Positions 52,291 through 60,599 are shown, counted from the first letter of the stretch. The stretch is 64,000 nt of DNA from Chelativorans intermedius (GCF_025398255.1 NZ_JAODNW010000003.1:1-64000); one strand, 5' to 3'. The notes: generated by a model not told the origin, from the sequence alone. Translations and numbers: made by a program.

Positions 52291-52582
52291 AGCCGTTGGC
52301 CTCGTAGGCCGCATCGAGCGCCCTGTTGGTCGTCTCCAGCTCTTCGGCCAGCAGTGCCTCGCTCCAGTCCGTGCGGCCCGAACGGGGCGCGACGACGCCC
52401 TTCTCGGAAAGGCGGCGCGCGACGGCGGCAAAGTCGTGCACGCCCTCGCCGTAGATCTCCATCAGCGCGTCGGCGAGGGCCTCTTCGCGCTCGTCGAGCG
52501 CGCGGCCGCGGCACTGATGAGCGAGCGCCGGGCGGCTGGTGTCACGAGCGTGCTGGGAAAGCCGATCCTTGAAAGCATCCAT
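52280..52582 (-). CDS. Recombinase-like helix-turn-helix domain small protein
   Basis: A 100-residue protein whose central part (YGEGVHDFAAVARRLSEKGVVAPRSGRTDWS) resembles the helix-turn-helix segment of serine recombinase C-termini (LNxxGIxTPxGxxW), without a catalytic domain. Stand-alone proteins of this kind are found at the head of aromatic or heterocycle catabolic operons. DNA binding is plausible but the function is unknown. It starts 26 bases after the palindromic operator and is the first gene of the operon. Confidence 0.72.
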   Translation of the reverse strand: MDAFKDRLSQHARDTSRPALAHQCRGRALDEREEALADALMEIYGEGVHDFAAVARRLSEKGVVAPRSGRTDWSEALLAEELETTNRALDAAYEANGYGA

Positions 52583-52607
52583 TGCTGCTCCTCCCGATAT
52601 TCCTCCG

Positions 52608-52641
52608 ACTATGTTCATATTAGAACATAGTGTTCATAAAA
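52608..52641. promoter_or_regulatory. Operator of the catabolic operon: palindrome plus direct repeat
   Basis: ACTATGTTC (52608-52616) and GAACATAGT (52623-52631) form a perfect 9-base inverted repeat with six bases between. The 10-mers GTTCATATTA (52613) and GTTCATAAAA (52632) repeat directly with a 19-base period, as in the iclR promoter. A palindrome plus an extra direct 10-mer recalls the three-repeat sites described for PcaU/PobR-type IclR proteins. Occupation by the IclR protein at 38167 is inference. Confidence 0.7.
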
Positions 52642-52643
52642 GG

Positions 52644-52672
52644 ATCATGCTGCAGGAGCGCGCCGGAGTCAA
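52644..52672 (-). promoter_or_regulatory. Candidate sigma70-type promoter of the catabolic operon
   Basis: On the minus strand TTGACT (52672-52667) and CATGAT (52649-52644) are 17 bases apart. Transcription would begin near 52637, inside the operator, so bound regulator would block it. The -10 match is imperfect. Confidence 0.45.
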
Positions 52673-52750
52673 GAACCCATCGTCAAATTGCGTTCCGCTT
52701 GCCTCCCGGCGGGCGCGGTGCGGCCCGCGCCCCGTGCGATGCCCCGTGCA

Positions 52751-52787
52751 AAACGGCGAACGCCCGGCACGTCGTGCCGGGCGTTCG
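52751..52787 (-). terminator. Intrinsic terminator of the gamma-glutamyl/ADH operon
   Basis: CGAACGCCCGGCACG (52757-52771) and its exact complement (52773-52787) form a long perfect stem. On the minus strand it is followed by CCGTTTTGC, giving a short U run. It lies 33 bases after the Fe-ADH stop and insulates that operon from the next promoter. Confidence 0.85.
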
Positions 52788-52820
52788 TGTCCTCGTCGTC
52801 GGTGCGGCGTCGCCGGCCGC

Positions 52821-53966
52821 TCAGATGGTCTCTTCGTAGAGCCGGCGGGTGGTCGCCCTGTCGAGGGGCACGGGATTGCCGGCGGCGGTGGGATCGACCA
52901 GGGCCATCTCCACCATCTCGTCGATGCGCTCGGCGCCCACCCCGAGAGCCGACAGCCTGTCTGGCACGCCCAGGTCGGCGCGCAGGGCCAGCACCATGTC
53001 GAGAAAGCCATCGAAGCCGCCAGCAATGCCCATATAGGCGGCCGCCGCGGCAATCTTCTGCTCGATGGCCGGGCGGTTGAAGCGCAGGACGGCCGGCATG
53101 ACGACAGCGTTCGTCGTGCCATGATGGGTGTCGTAGAGCGCGCCCACGGGGTGGGAAAGCGCGTGGATGGCGCCGAGGCCCTTCTGGAAGGCGACGGCGC
53201 CCATCGCGGCGGCCGCCATCATGTGGCCGCGTGCCTCGATGTCCTGCGGATCGGCGAAGACCCTGGGCAGGTTTTCCTTCACCAGCCGCATGCCTTCCAG
53301 CGCGATGCCCTGGCTCATGGGGTGGTAGGAGGGCGAAGAATAGGCCTCCAGGCAATGGGCGAGGGCGTCCATGCCTGTGCCGACGGTGATCGCCCTGGGC
53401 ATGCCGACGGTGAGCTCGGGATCGCAGATGGTGGCGGCGGGCAGCATCTTCGGATGGAAGATCACCTTCTTCACGTGGCTTTCGGAATTGGTCAGCACGC
53501 CGGCACGGCCGACCTCGGAGCCGGTGCCCGCCGTTGTCGGCACGGCAACAATGGGCGCGATCCTGTCGGCATCCGCCCGCGTCCACCAGTCGCCAACGTC
53601 CTCGAAGTCCCAGACGGGGCGCGACTGGCCGGCCATGAAGGCGATCAGCTTCCCGAGATCGAGACCCGAGCCGCCGCCGAAGGCGACGACGCCGTCATGT
53701 CCGCCCTGCCTGAAGGCGGCAATGCCGGCGGCAAGGTTCTTCTCGTTCGGGTTCGGGTCGACCTCGCTGAACATTGCGCGACCAAGACCGGCCGCCTCCA
53801 GAATGTCCAGCGCCCTCCCGGCGATCGGCAGGGGCGCAAGCCCGCGATCGGTCACCAGCAGCGGCCGCTTCATGCCGGCGGCCTTGCATGCCTCTGCCAG
53901 TTCGGCAAGGCGCCCCGCGCCGAAGCGAACCGAGGTGGGATAGGACCAGTTGACGGAAACACTCAT
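52821..53966 (-). CDS. Iron-containing (group III) alcohol dehydrogenase
   Basis: A 381-residue Fe-ADH. The NAD-binding GGGSGLDLGK, PTTAGTGSEV, CDPELTVGMP, and the metal-site region GTGMDALAHCLEAYSS with HALSHPVGALYDTHHG are complete. It oxidises a primary alcohol or reduces an aldehyde. The ATG at 53964-53966 overlaps the aldehyde dehydrogenase stop by four bases. As the last gene of an operon with a gamma-glutamyl ligase, it could oxidise the hydroxyl of a gamma-glutamylated amino alcohol. Confidence 0.9.
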   Translation of the reverse strand: MSVSVNWSYPTSVRFGAGRLAELAEACKAAGMKRPLLVTDRGLAPLPIAGRALDILEAAGLGRAMFSEVDPNPNEKNLAAGIAAFRQGGHDGVVAFGGGSGLDLGKLIAFMAGQSRPVWDFEDVGDWWTRADADRIAPIVAVPTTAGTGSEVGRAGVLTNSESHVKKVIFHPKMLPAATICDPELTVGMPRAITVGTGMDALAHCLEAYSSPSYHPMSQGIALEGMRLVKENLPRVFADPQDIEARGHMMAAAAMGAVAFQKGLGAIHALSHPVGALYDTHHGTTNAVVMPAVLRFNRPAIEQKIAAAAAYMGIAGGFDGFLDMVLALRADLGVPDRLSALGVGAERIDEMVEMALVDPTAAGNPVPLDRATTRRLYEETI

Positions 53967-55351
53967 GCCTGACGCTTTCTCAGATAGAAGGATTTGGGAC
54001 GGGTAAGGTTGTGATAGCCGATCTCCGAGAGGGCACCGCCGCGGCCGGTCGCCTTGCATCCGGTCCAGCACAGTGCCGGGTCGAGATAGTCGGCGCGGTT
54101 CATGAACACGGTGCCGGTCTCGATCCCGGCGCCCAGCCGCTCCGCACGGGCGGGATCCGCCGTCCACAGCGAGGCCGTCAGCCCATAGGGACTGTCGTTC
54201 ATCAGGGCGAGCGCCTCGGCATCGTCCTTGACGGGCATGATGCCGACGACCGGGCCAAAGCTTTCCTCGCGCATCACCCGCATCCGGTGGTTCACGTCCA
54301 CGAGGATCTGCGGGGCGAGATAGGTGCCGCCATCATCCTCGGGAAACAGCTTCGGGTCGATCAGGGTGCGCGCGCCCTCGGCCAGCGCCTCGCTGATCTG
54401 CGCGCGCACCGTCTCCGCAAAACGCCGGCTGGCCATCGGCCCCAGGGTGGTTTCCTCCTCCAGCGGATTGCCGAGCTTGAGCCCTTTCACCCAGGCGACG
54501 GCCTTCTCCACGAAAGGCTCGAACAGGCTTTCGGCCACATAGATGCGTTCGATGCCGCAACAGCACTGGCCGGCGTTGAACATGGCGCCGTCCATCAGCC
54601 CGTCGACGGCCCAGTCGAGGTCGGCATCCTCCATCACATAGCCGGGGTCCTTGCCGCCGAGCTCCAGCCCAAGGCCGGTGAAGGTGCCGGCGGCGGCACG
54701 CTCGATCGCCTTGCCGCCGCCCACCGAGCCGGTGAAGTTCACGAAGCCGAAAAGGCCGGCGGCAATCAGCGCCTCGGTACCGGCATGGTCGAGAAAGAGG
54801 TTGACGAACACGTCTTCCGGCACGCCCGCCTCGCGGAAGGCGCGCACCATGCGCTCACCCACCAGGAGGGTCTGCGTGGCGTGCTTGATCGCCACGGCGT
54901 TGCCGGCGATGAGGGCCGGAACCACCGTGTTGATTGCCGTCAGATAGGGATAGTTCCACGGTGCGATGACGAGCACGACGCCGTGCGGCTCGCGCCGGAT
55001 GAAACGCCGGTGTGTCTGCGAATCCTCGATCTCGATGGGAGAGAGTGCCTTCTGCGCGATCGAGGCCATGTAGTCGGCGCGCTCGTTGACGCCGCCGAAC
55101 TCGCCGCCATAGCGCACGGGCCGGCCCATCTGCCAGGCAAGCTCGGGCACCACCTCGTCCTTCATCGCGTTGAGGCGGGCGATGCCGGCCCTGACTAGGT
55201 CGACCCGTTCCTTGAGCGGGCGGGCGGCCCACGCCTTCTGGGCGCGGGCTGCCTGCTCGATGAGCTTTGCCGCCTCTTCGACGGCCATCACGGGTCGCTC
55301 GGCATAGACCGAGCCGTCGACGGGCGAGATGCATTGCAGTGTTTTCGGCAT
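53963..55351 (-). CDS. Aldehyde dehydrogenase
   Basis: A 462-residue NAD(P)-dependent aldehyde dehydrogenase of a shorter subgroup. The oxyanion Asn is in IAPWNYP, the base E230 in LELGGKDP, and the nucleophile lies in a run of three cysteines (GQCCCG, 261-266). The ATG at 55349-55351 begins one base after the gamma-glutamyl ligase stop. It probably converts the aldehyde made by the adjacent alcohol dehydrogenase to an acid. Confidence 0.9.
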   Translation of the reverse strand: MPKTLQCISPVDGSVYAERPVMAVEEAAKLIEQAARAQKAWAARPLKERVDLVRAGIARLNAMKDEVVPELAWQMGRPVRYGGEFGGVNERADYMASIAQKALSPIEIEDSQTHRRFIRREPHGVVLVIAPWNYPYLTAINTVVPALIAGNAVAIKHATQTLLVGERMVRAFREAGVPEDVFVNLFLDHAGTEALIAAGLFGFVNFTGSVGGGKAIERAAAGTFTGLGLELGGKDPGYVMEDADLDWAVDGLMDGAMFNAGQCCCGIERIYVAESLFEPFVEKAVAWVKGLKLGNPLEEETTLGPMASRRFAETVRAQISEALAEGARTLIDPKLFPEDDGGTYLAPQILVDVNHRMRVMREESFGPVVGIMPVKDDAEALALMNDSPYGLTASLWTADPARAERLGAGIETGTVFMNRADYLDPALCWTGCKATGRGGALSEIGYHNLTRPKSFYLRKRQA

Positions 55352-55352
55352 G

Positions 55353-56720
55353 TCAGGCTCTTTCAAATCCGCGTTTGACCTCCCAGTCGGTGACGTGGCG
55401 GTCATATTCCTGTTGCTCCCAGCGCGCTGCGTGGACATAGTGGTCGATCACCGCGTCACCGAAGGCTTCGCGCAGCATCTTCGAGCCGTCGAGTGCCGCC
55501 GTCGCGTCGCGCAGCGTGCGCGGTATCTCGCGCACATCCGTGCCGTGATAGGCATCGCCCACGAAGGCCGGTTCGAGGGGCAGCCCGTTCTCGATGCCGG
55601 CAATGCCGGCGGCGATCAGCGCGGCGAAGGCCAGATGCGGCGTCAGGTCGGCACCGCCCACCCGGCATTCCACGCGCACGGCCTTGGTGTCGGCGCCGCA
55701 CACGCGGTAGCCGGCGGTCCGGTTGTCCATCGACCAGATGGCCTTGGTGGGGGCGAAGGTGCCAGCGGCGAAGCGCTTGTAAGAATTGATGTGGGGGGCG
55801 AGGAAATAGGTGATTTCCGCGGCATGGGCCAGAAGACCGGCCATGTAGTGCCGCATCGTCTGCGACATGCCGTGCTCGGCCTGCGGGTCGTGGAAAAGCG
55901 GCTTGCCGTCCAGCGACCACAACGACTGATGGATATGCGAGGAACTGCCGGCGGCGCGATCGTCCCACTTGGCCATGAAGCTGACGGCATGGCCGTTCTG
56001 CCAGGCAATCTCCTTGCAGGCATTCTTGATGATGGCATGGCGGTCGGCCATGGTCAGCGCATCAGCATAGCGCACGTTGATCTCTTCCTGGCCGGCATCC
56101 GCCTCGCCCTTGGAATTTTCCACCGGGATGTCGGCGCCGTTCAGCCCGTTGCGGATCGCCCGCATCACCGCCTCTTCCTTCGTCGTCTGGAAGATGTGGT
56201 AGTCCTCGTTGTAGGCGCTGATGCGCTCCAGGCCGCGCCAGCCCTTGGCCTGTGCCTGCTCGAAGGAATCGCGGAAGAGGAAGAACTCCAGCTCGGAGGC
56301 CATCATGGCCCGCATGCCCATCGCCTCCAGCCGTGCGATCTGCTTCTTCAGGAGGGCGCGGGGCGAATGCGCCACCTCCCCATGGGTATGGTGGTCCAGC
56401 ACGTCGGCAATCACCAGCGCGGTGCCTTCCAGCCACGGAACGCGGCGCAGGGTCGAAAGGTCTGGCCTCATCGTGTAGTCGCCATAGCCGGCCGCCCAGC
56501 TCGTCGCGCGGTAACCCTCCACCGTGTACATCTCCATGTCGGTGGCCAGCAGATAGTTGCAGCTGTGGGTTTCCTCGAAGGCGCTGTCGAGGAAGAAATC
56601 GACATGGAAGCGCTTGCCCATGAGGCGGCCCTGCATGTCGACCTGCGCGACGATGACCGTGTCGATCTCCCCCGCCGCGGCGGCGGCCTTCAGCGCGTCC
56701 ATTGTCAGTTTTCCCGCCAT
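55353..56720 (-). CDS. Glutamine-synthetase-like gamma-glutamyl amine ligase (PuuA/IpuC-type)
   Basis: A 455-residue GS-fold enzyme. Metal-binding MASELEFFLF, the GEADAGQEEINVRYADAL block (QxEI in place of GQxE), GSSSHIHQSLW, the NSYKRFAAGTFAPTKAIW region and NRTAGYRV identify the type III GS-like family that ligates glutamate to amines such as putrescine, isopropylamine or ethanolamine, using ATP. True glutamine synthetase is unlikely, given the catabolic neighbours. It follows a TRAP transporter gene after a perfect palindrome. Confidence 0.88.
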   Translation of the reverse strand: MAGKLTMDALKAAAAAGEIDTVIVAQVDMQGRLMGKRFHVDFFLDSAFEETHSCNYLLATDMEMYTVEGYRATSWAAGYGDYTMRPDLSTLRRVPWLEGTALVIADVLDHHTHGEVAHSPRALLKKQIARLEAMGMRAMMASELEFFLFRDSFEQAQAKGWRGLERISAYNEDYHIFQTTKEEAVMRAIRNGLNGADIPVENSKGEADAGQEEINVRYADALTMADRHAIIKNACKEIAWQNGHAVSFMAKWDDRAAGSSSHIHQSLWSLDGKPLFHDPQAEHGMSQTMRHYMAGLLAHAAEITYFLAPHINSYKRFAAGTFAPTKAIWSMDNRTAGYRVCGADTKAVRVECRVGGADLTPHLAFAALIAAGIAGIENGLPLEPAFVGDAYHGTDVREIPRTLRDATAALDGSKMLREAFGDAVIDHYVHAARWEQQEYDRHVTDWEVKRGFERA

Positions 56721-56752
56721 GTGCGTCTTCCCGTCGTTCGGTTGGTCGGAGT

Positions 56753-56782
56753 TTCGGACCCGGAGGGCCCTCCGGGTCCGAA
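56753..56782. repeat. Perfect 30-bp palindrome between dctP and the GS-like gene
   Basis: TTCGGACCCGGAGGG (56753-56767) is followed at once by its exact complement (56768-56782). The RNA would form a very stable hairpin within the operon. No U run follows on either strand, so it more likely protects or separates the dctP mRNA from the downstream genes than terminates transcription outright. Confidence 0.75.
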
Positions 56783-56800
56783 GGATGGCTGACGGCGCGA

Positions 56801-57850
56801 TCAGCCGTAGCGGTAGGGCGGCCCTGCCTTGCGCATGACCTCACGATACTGGCGCAGGATTTCCACCACGCGCTGCCGGCGGCCGCCCTCGGCAGCGATC
56901 TCGTCCCAGAACTTCTCGGCCTCCGCCTCGACCTGCTCCCACTCCTCGTCGGGAATGGTCGTCAGCTCCATCTTGGCGCCGTTGACGCGCAGATCCGCCT
57001 CGCCGGCCCAGTACCAGTGCAGTCGGTAGTAGTGCGAGGAGTCCATGGCCAGGCGCAGGAGAGTTTTCAGGTGCTCGGGCACCTCGTTCCAGCGCTCGGT
57101 GTTGGCGAAGAAGTGGCCGATCCAGGCACCGCAGATGTTGTTGGTGAGGAAATAGGGCGTCACGTCCGCCCAGCCCACCGTGTAGTCCTCGGTGATGCCC
57201 GACCAGGCAATGCCGTCAAGCTCGCCCGTCTGCACCGCCACCTCGACATCCTCCCACGGCAACGTCACCGGCACGACGCCGAAGCGCGACAGGAAGCGGC
57301 CGGCCGTGGGGAAGGTGAACACGCGCTTGCCCTTCAGGTCCTCCAGGCTGCGGATCGGCTCCTTGGTGTTGAAGTGACAGGGATCCCACGAGCCGGCCGA
57401 CAGCCAGGTGACGTTCTCCACCTCGCCATAGGCTTCCTGCCAGATCTCGGCCAGGCCATATTTGTAGAAGAGCGCCTGCACGTCCAGCGAATAGCGGGTG
57501 GCAAAGGGGAAGTAGCCGCCGAAGACCGAGACGTCGACGGGAGCGGCCATGGAATCGTCGTCCGACTGCACCGCGTCGATGGTGCCGTTCTGCATGGCGC
57601 GGAAAAGCTCGCCGGTGGGCACGAGCTGATCGGCGAAGTAGAGCTCGATCTCCATCTCGCCATTGGCCGCCTTGTTGAAGGCGTCGATGGCGGGCTTGAC
57701 CACATGCTCGGCAAGCGCCGGGCCGGCATAGGTCTGCATACGCCAGCGAATGGGCGACTGGGCCTTCACATAGGGGGCGGCCAGCGTCGCGCTGCCGGCG
57801 GCAGCGGTGGCGAGGCCGGCCTTGGTGAGAAATTGTCTTCGGTTCTGCAT
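56801..57850 (-). CDS. dctP: TRAP transporter substrate-binding protein DctP
   Basis: A 349-residue periplasmic protein. A Tat-type leader (NRRQFLTKAGLATAAA) ends near residue 31. The binding domain shows the conserved arginine region FTFPTAGRFLSRFGVVPV and the TGELDGIAWSGITEDYTVGW block of DctP_PAAT-type proteins that bind 2-oxo acids or amino compounds. The ATG is at 57848-57850. With DctQ and DctM it makes a Na+-driven uptake system for the operon's substrate. Confidence 0.9.
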   Translation of the reverse strand: MQNRRQFLTKAGLATAAAGSATLAAPYVKAQSPIRWRMQTYAGPALAEHVVKPAIDAFNKAANGEMEIELYFADQLVPTGELFRAMQNGTIDAVQSDDDSMAAPVDVSVFGGYFPFATRYSLDVQALFYKYGLAEIWQEAYGEVENVTWLSAGSWDPCHFNTKEPIRSLEDLKGKRVFTFPTAGRFLSRFGVVPVTLPWEDVEVAVQTGELDGIAWSGITEDYTVGWADVTPYFLTNNICGAWIGHFFANTERWNEVPEHLKTLLRLAMDSSHYYRLHWYWAGEADLRVNGAKMELTTIPDEEWEQVEAEAEKFWDEIAAEGGRRQRVVEILRQYREVMRKAGPPYRYG

Positions 57851-57921
57851 GTCTCGTTCTCCTCTGGTTGGTTTTCGGGTTCGTGCCGCTTCTTCTGCCT
57901 CCTCGATGCCGTCACCTCCCT

Positions 57922-59244
57922 TCATCGGATGTAGTAGTGCTGGGGCAGCCACAGGGCGATCTGCGGGAAGGCCATCACCAGCACGAGCGCCAGAACCATC
58001 ACCGCCACGAAGGGGATGATGGAGCGGTATATGTCGCCCAGGCTCACCTCCGGGGGAGCCATGGCGCGCATCAGGAAGAGGTTGTAGCCGAAGGGCGGGG
58101 TCATGTAGGCGATCTGGCAGGTGATGGTGTAAAGCACGCCGTACCAGATGAGATCGAAGCCCAGCGCCTTGACCAGGGGGATGTAGAGCGGTGCGACGAT
58201 GACGAGCATCGCCGTGTCGTCGAGAAACATCCCCATGACGAGATAGGAGAGCTGCATCAGGATCAGCACCTCCCAGGGCGAAAGCCCCAGCTTGTCGAGA
58301 AAGAAGTTCTCGATGGCGCGCACCGCGCCCAGGCCGTCGAAGACGGCGCCGAAGCAGAGCGCTGCGAGGATGATCCACATGAACATGCAGGAGATGGAGA
58401 GCGTCTTCTTCACCGTGGTATGAAAGACGGCCCAGGAAAGGCGCCCGCGGATGGCGGCGGCGAGCGTGGCGGAAACGGCACCGATGGCCGAACTCTCCAC
58501 GAGGCTGGTATAGCCCATGACGAAAAGGCCCGTCATCGCCATGAAGATGAAGAAGGGCAGGATGCCGGCCGAAAGCAGCTTCAGTTTCTCGCCCCACGGC
58601 ACCTGCCGCTCCGCCGCCGGCAGAACCGGGCCGAGGCGTGGCTGCAGCCAGCAGCGGATGGCGATGTAGAGTATGAAGAGGCCGGCCATCATGAGCCCCG
58701 GGAAGACGCCGGCCAGCCAGAGCTGGCCCACCGGCTGGCGGGCGATCATGGCATAGAGCACCAGCACCACGCTCGGCGGCACCAGGATGCCCAGCGATGA
58801 GCCGGCCTGGATGACGCCCGTCACCATCACCTTGTCGTAGCCGCGGCGCAGAAGCTCCGGCAGTGCTATCGTCGCGCCGATGGCCATGCCGGCCACCGAG
58901 AGCCCGTTCATGGCCGAGATCACCACCATCAGCGCGATGGTTCCGATGGCAAGGCCGCCGCGCACCGGACCGAACCAGACGTGAAACATCTTGTACAGGT
59001 CGTCGGCGATCCCCGACTCGGAGAGCATGTAGCCCATGTAGATGAAGAGTGGCAGCGTGAGCAGCGCGTACCACTTCATCAGCTTCATGGCGGCCGAGAA
59101 GGCAATCTCGGAGCCGCCCGTGCCCCAAAGCATGAGCGCGAAGACGACGGCGATGAAGCCGATGGCCCCGAACACGCGCTGGCCTGTCAGAAGCAGGCCC
59201 ATCATGCCGGAGAACATGAGGATGGCGGTCATCTCGTAGCTCAC
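57922..59244 (-). CDS. dctM: TRAP transporter large permease DctM
   Basis: A 440-residue protein with about 12 membrane helices. The DctM motifs GMAIGATIALPELLRRGYDK, GSSLGILVPPSVVLVLY, MGMFLDDTAMLVIVAPLYIP and MTPPFGYNLF are present. I use the GTG at 59242-59244, which overlaps the dctQ stop by four bases; an ATG four codons later is possible. It forms the ion-coupled channel. Confidence 0.92.
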   Translation of the reverse strand: MSYEMTAILMFSGMMGLLLTGQRVFGAIGFIAVVFALMLWGTGGSEIAFSAAMKLMKWYALLTLPLFIYMGYMLSESGIADDLYKMFHVWFGPVRGGLAIGTIALMVVISAMNGLSVAGMAIGATIALPELLRRGYDKVMVTGVIQAGSSLGILVPPSVVLVLYAMIARQPVGQLWLAGVFPGLMMAGLFILYIAIRCWLQPRLGPVLPAAERQVPWGEKLKLLSAGILPFFIFMAMTGLFVMGYTSLVESSAIGAVSATLAAAIRGRLSWAVFHTTVKKTLSISCMFMWIILAALCFGAVFDGLGAVRAIENFFLDKLGLSPWEVLILMQLSYLVMGMFLDDTAMLVIVAPLYIPLVKALGFDLIWYGVLYTITCQIAYMTPPFGYNLFLMRAMAPPEVSLGDIYRSIIPFVAVMVLALVLVMAFPQIALWLPQHYYIR

Positions 59245-59750
59245 GACAGCTCCTCCCCGCGCGCCAGGGCCAGATCGCGGAAGAACTGGGCGATTGCCTG
59301 AAGCAGCATCAGCGCCACGCCGATGCACATGACGATCTTGATCGGCGCCATGTAGGGCGACCAGGCCGAGTAGCTGGTCTCGCCATAGCGCAGCGCATAG
59401 GCGGTGGAGGAGAAGCCGCCATACAGCAGGATGCAGAGATAGAAGATCAGGAACAGGATGGTGACGCTGTCGACCATGGCGCGCGTGCGCGGCCCCCAGT
59501 TGGCATAGATGAGATCCATGCGCACGTGGGAATCGTGCTGCAGAGACCAGCCGCCGCCCAGCATGTAATAGGCCGCCATCACGAACTGGGCCATCTCCAG
59601 CGTCCACAGCGGCGGGATGGCCACCGCCTTCATCACCGAGGAGTAGAGAAGAATCCCGATCATCGCCACGACGAGATACATGGCGAACAGGCCGACAACC
59701 CGGTTGACGCGGTCGATCAGTCTCACATAGCGGCGCACAATCTCAGGCAT
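59241..59750 (-). CDS. dctQ: TRAP transporter small permease DctQ
   Basis: A 169-residue protein with four predicted helices and the DctQ pattern VVAMIGILLYSSVMKAV, PPLWTLEMAQFVMAAYYMLGG and SHVRMDLIYANWGPRTRAMVD. The ATG at 59748-59750 begins family similarity. It partners DctM in the TRAP importer. It lies 54 bases after the amidohydrolase gene and is translationally coupled to dctM. Confidence 0.9.
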   Translation of the reverse strand: MPEIVRRYVRLIDRVNRVVGLFAMYLVVAMIGILLYSSVMKAVAIPPLWTLEMAQFVMAAYYMLGGGWSLQHDSHVRMDLIYANWGPRTRAMVDSVTILFLIFYLCILLYGGFSSTAYALRYGETSYSAWSPYMAPIKIVMCIGVALMLLQAIAQFFRDLALARGEELS

Positions 59751-59804
59751 GGCGTTCCGCCTCGCCGGGGCGCGCACGGTGCTGCGTTCGCTCCATTGTT
59801 CTCC

Positions 59805-60599
59805 TCATTTGGCGAGTGTTTCCCCTTTCAGCGCCGCAAGCGCCATTTTCAGGTGCCGCGCCAGCAGGTCCGCCATTGCCTTCTGCTCTGCGGCGCCGGC
59901 AATCAGATCGTTGCGGATTTCGATCATCACGTTGTCGAGCCCCCTGCCGAGCGCCTGGTCGGCGAGCGTGTGCGTCACGCCGTCCTGCGGTCCGTAGGGC
60001 TCGTTGCGGCGCACGATCCATCCGCCCTCCTGCGCAAGAGAGGCTATCAGCGCATCGGCAAGGCGACGGTCGCGATCGTGCAGGATGCCGATCTCCACGG
60101 CGCGCCGGCGGCCGAGATAGACCGGCGTGAAGGAATGCACGGTGACGAGGGCTGGCGCCTTCCCCGCCTGCATGCGGGAATCGAGGCAGGCCGAAAGCGC
60201 GGCACGGAAGGGAAAATAGAACCGCTCGGCGCGGCGCATCCGCGCGGCCCGGGTGAGCCCGGCATTGCCGGGGATCGTATAGGCCTCGCTGCGCGCCGGC
60301 GTGGCATCCGGGGCATGCGGCGGGCGGTTGCAGTCGTAGACGAGACGGGAGATGCGGCTTGCCACCAGCGGCGCATCGAGAAGGGCCGAAAGGTGCAGCG
60401 CCACCGCATGGGCGCCGGGGTCCCAGGCGACGTGACTCGCCAGCGCCTCTGCATCGAGGCCGAGATCGGAAAATTCCGCGGGAATGGCATTGGAGGCGTG
60501 TTCGCAGGCCAGCACGAACGGTCCGGCGCCATCGGGGTTGAGCGTCTCCACCACCCCCGGTTCCGCGGCGCCTTCTCCTCCTTGGTGCCTGTCTGTCAC
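59805..60599 (-). CDS. N-formylglutamate amidohydrolase family protein
   Basis: A 264-residue zinc amidohydrolase. The signature LACEHASNAIP (metal-binding H and E), VYDCNRPP, TVHSFTPVYLG and MIEIRNDLI matches the NFGase family. The family hydrolyses N-formyl-glutamate in histidine catabolism, but no hut genes are near. Next to a gamma-glutamyl ligase it may instead release glutamate from an N- or gamma-glutamyl product. The start is a GTG at 60597-60599 with GGAGGGG upstream. It is first in the operon. Confidence 0.87.
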   Translation of the reverse strand: MTDRHQGGEGAAEPGVVETLNPDGAGPFVLACEHASNAIPAEFSDLGLDAEALASHVAWDPGAHAVALHLSALLDAPLVASRISRLVYDCNRPPHAPDATPARSEAYTIPGNAGLTRAARMRRAERFYFPFRAALSACLDSRMQAGKAPALVTVHSFTPVYLGRRRAVEIGILHDRDRRLADALIASLAQEGGWIVRRNEPYGPQDGVTHTLADQALGRGLDNVMIEIRNDLIAGAAEQKAMADLLARHLKMALAALKGETLAK

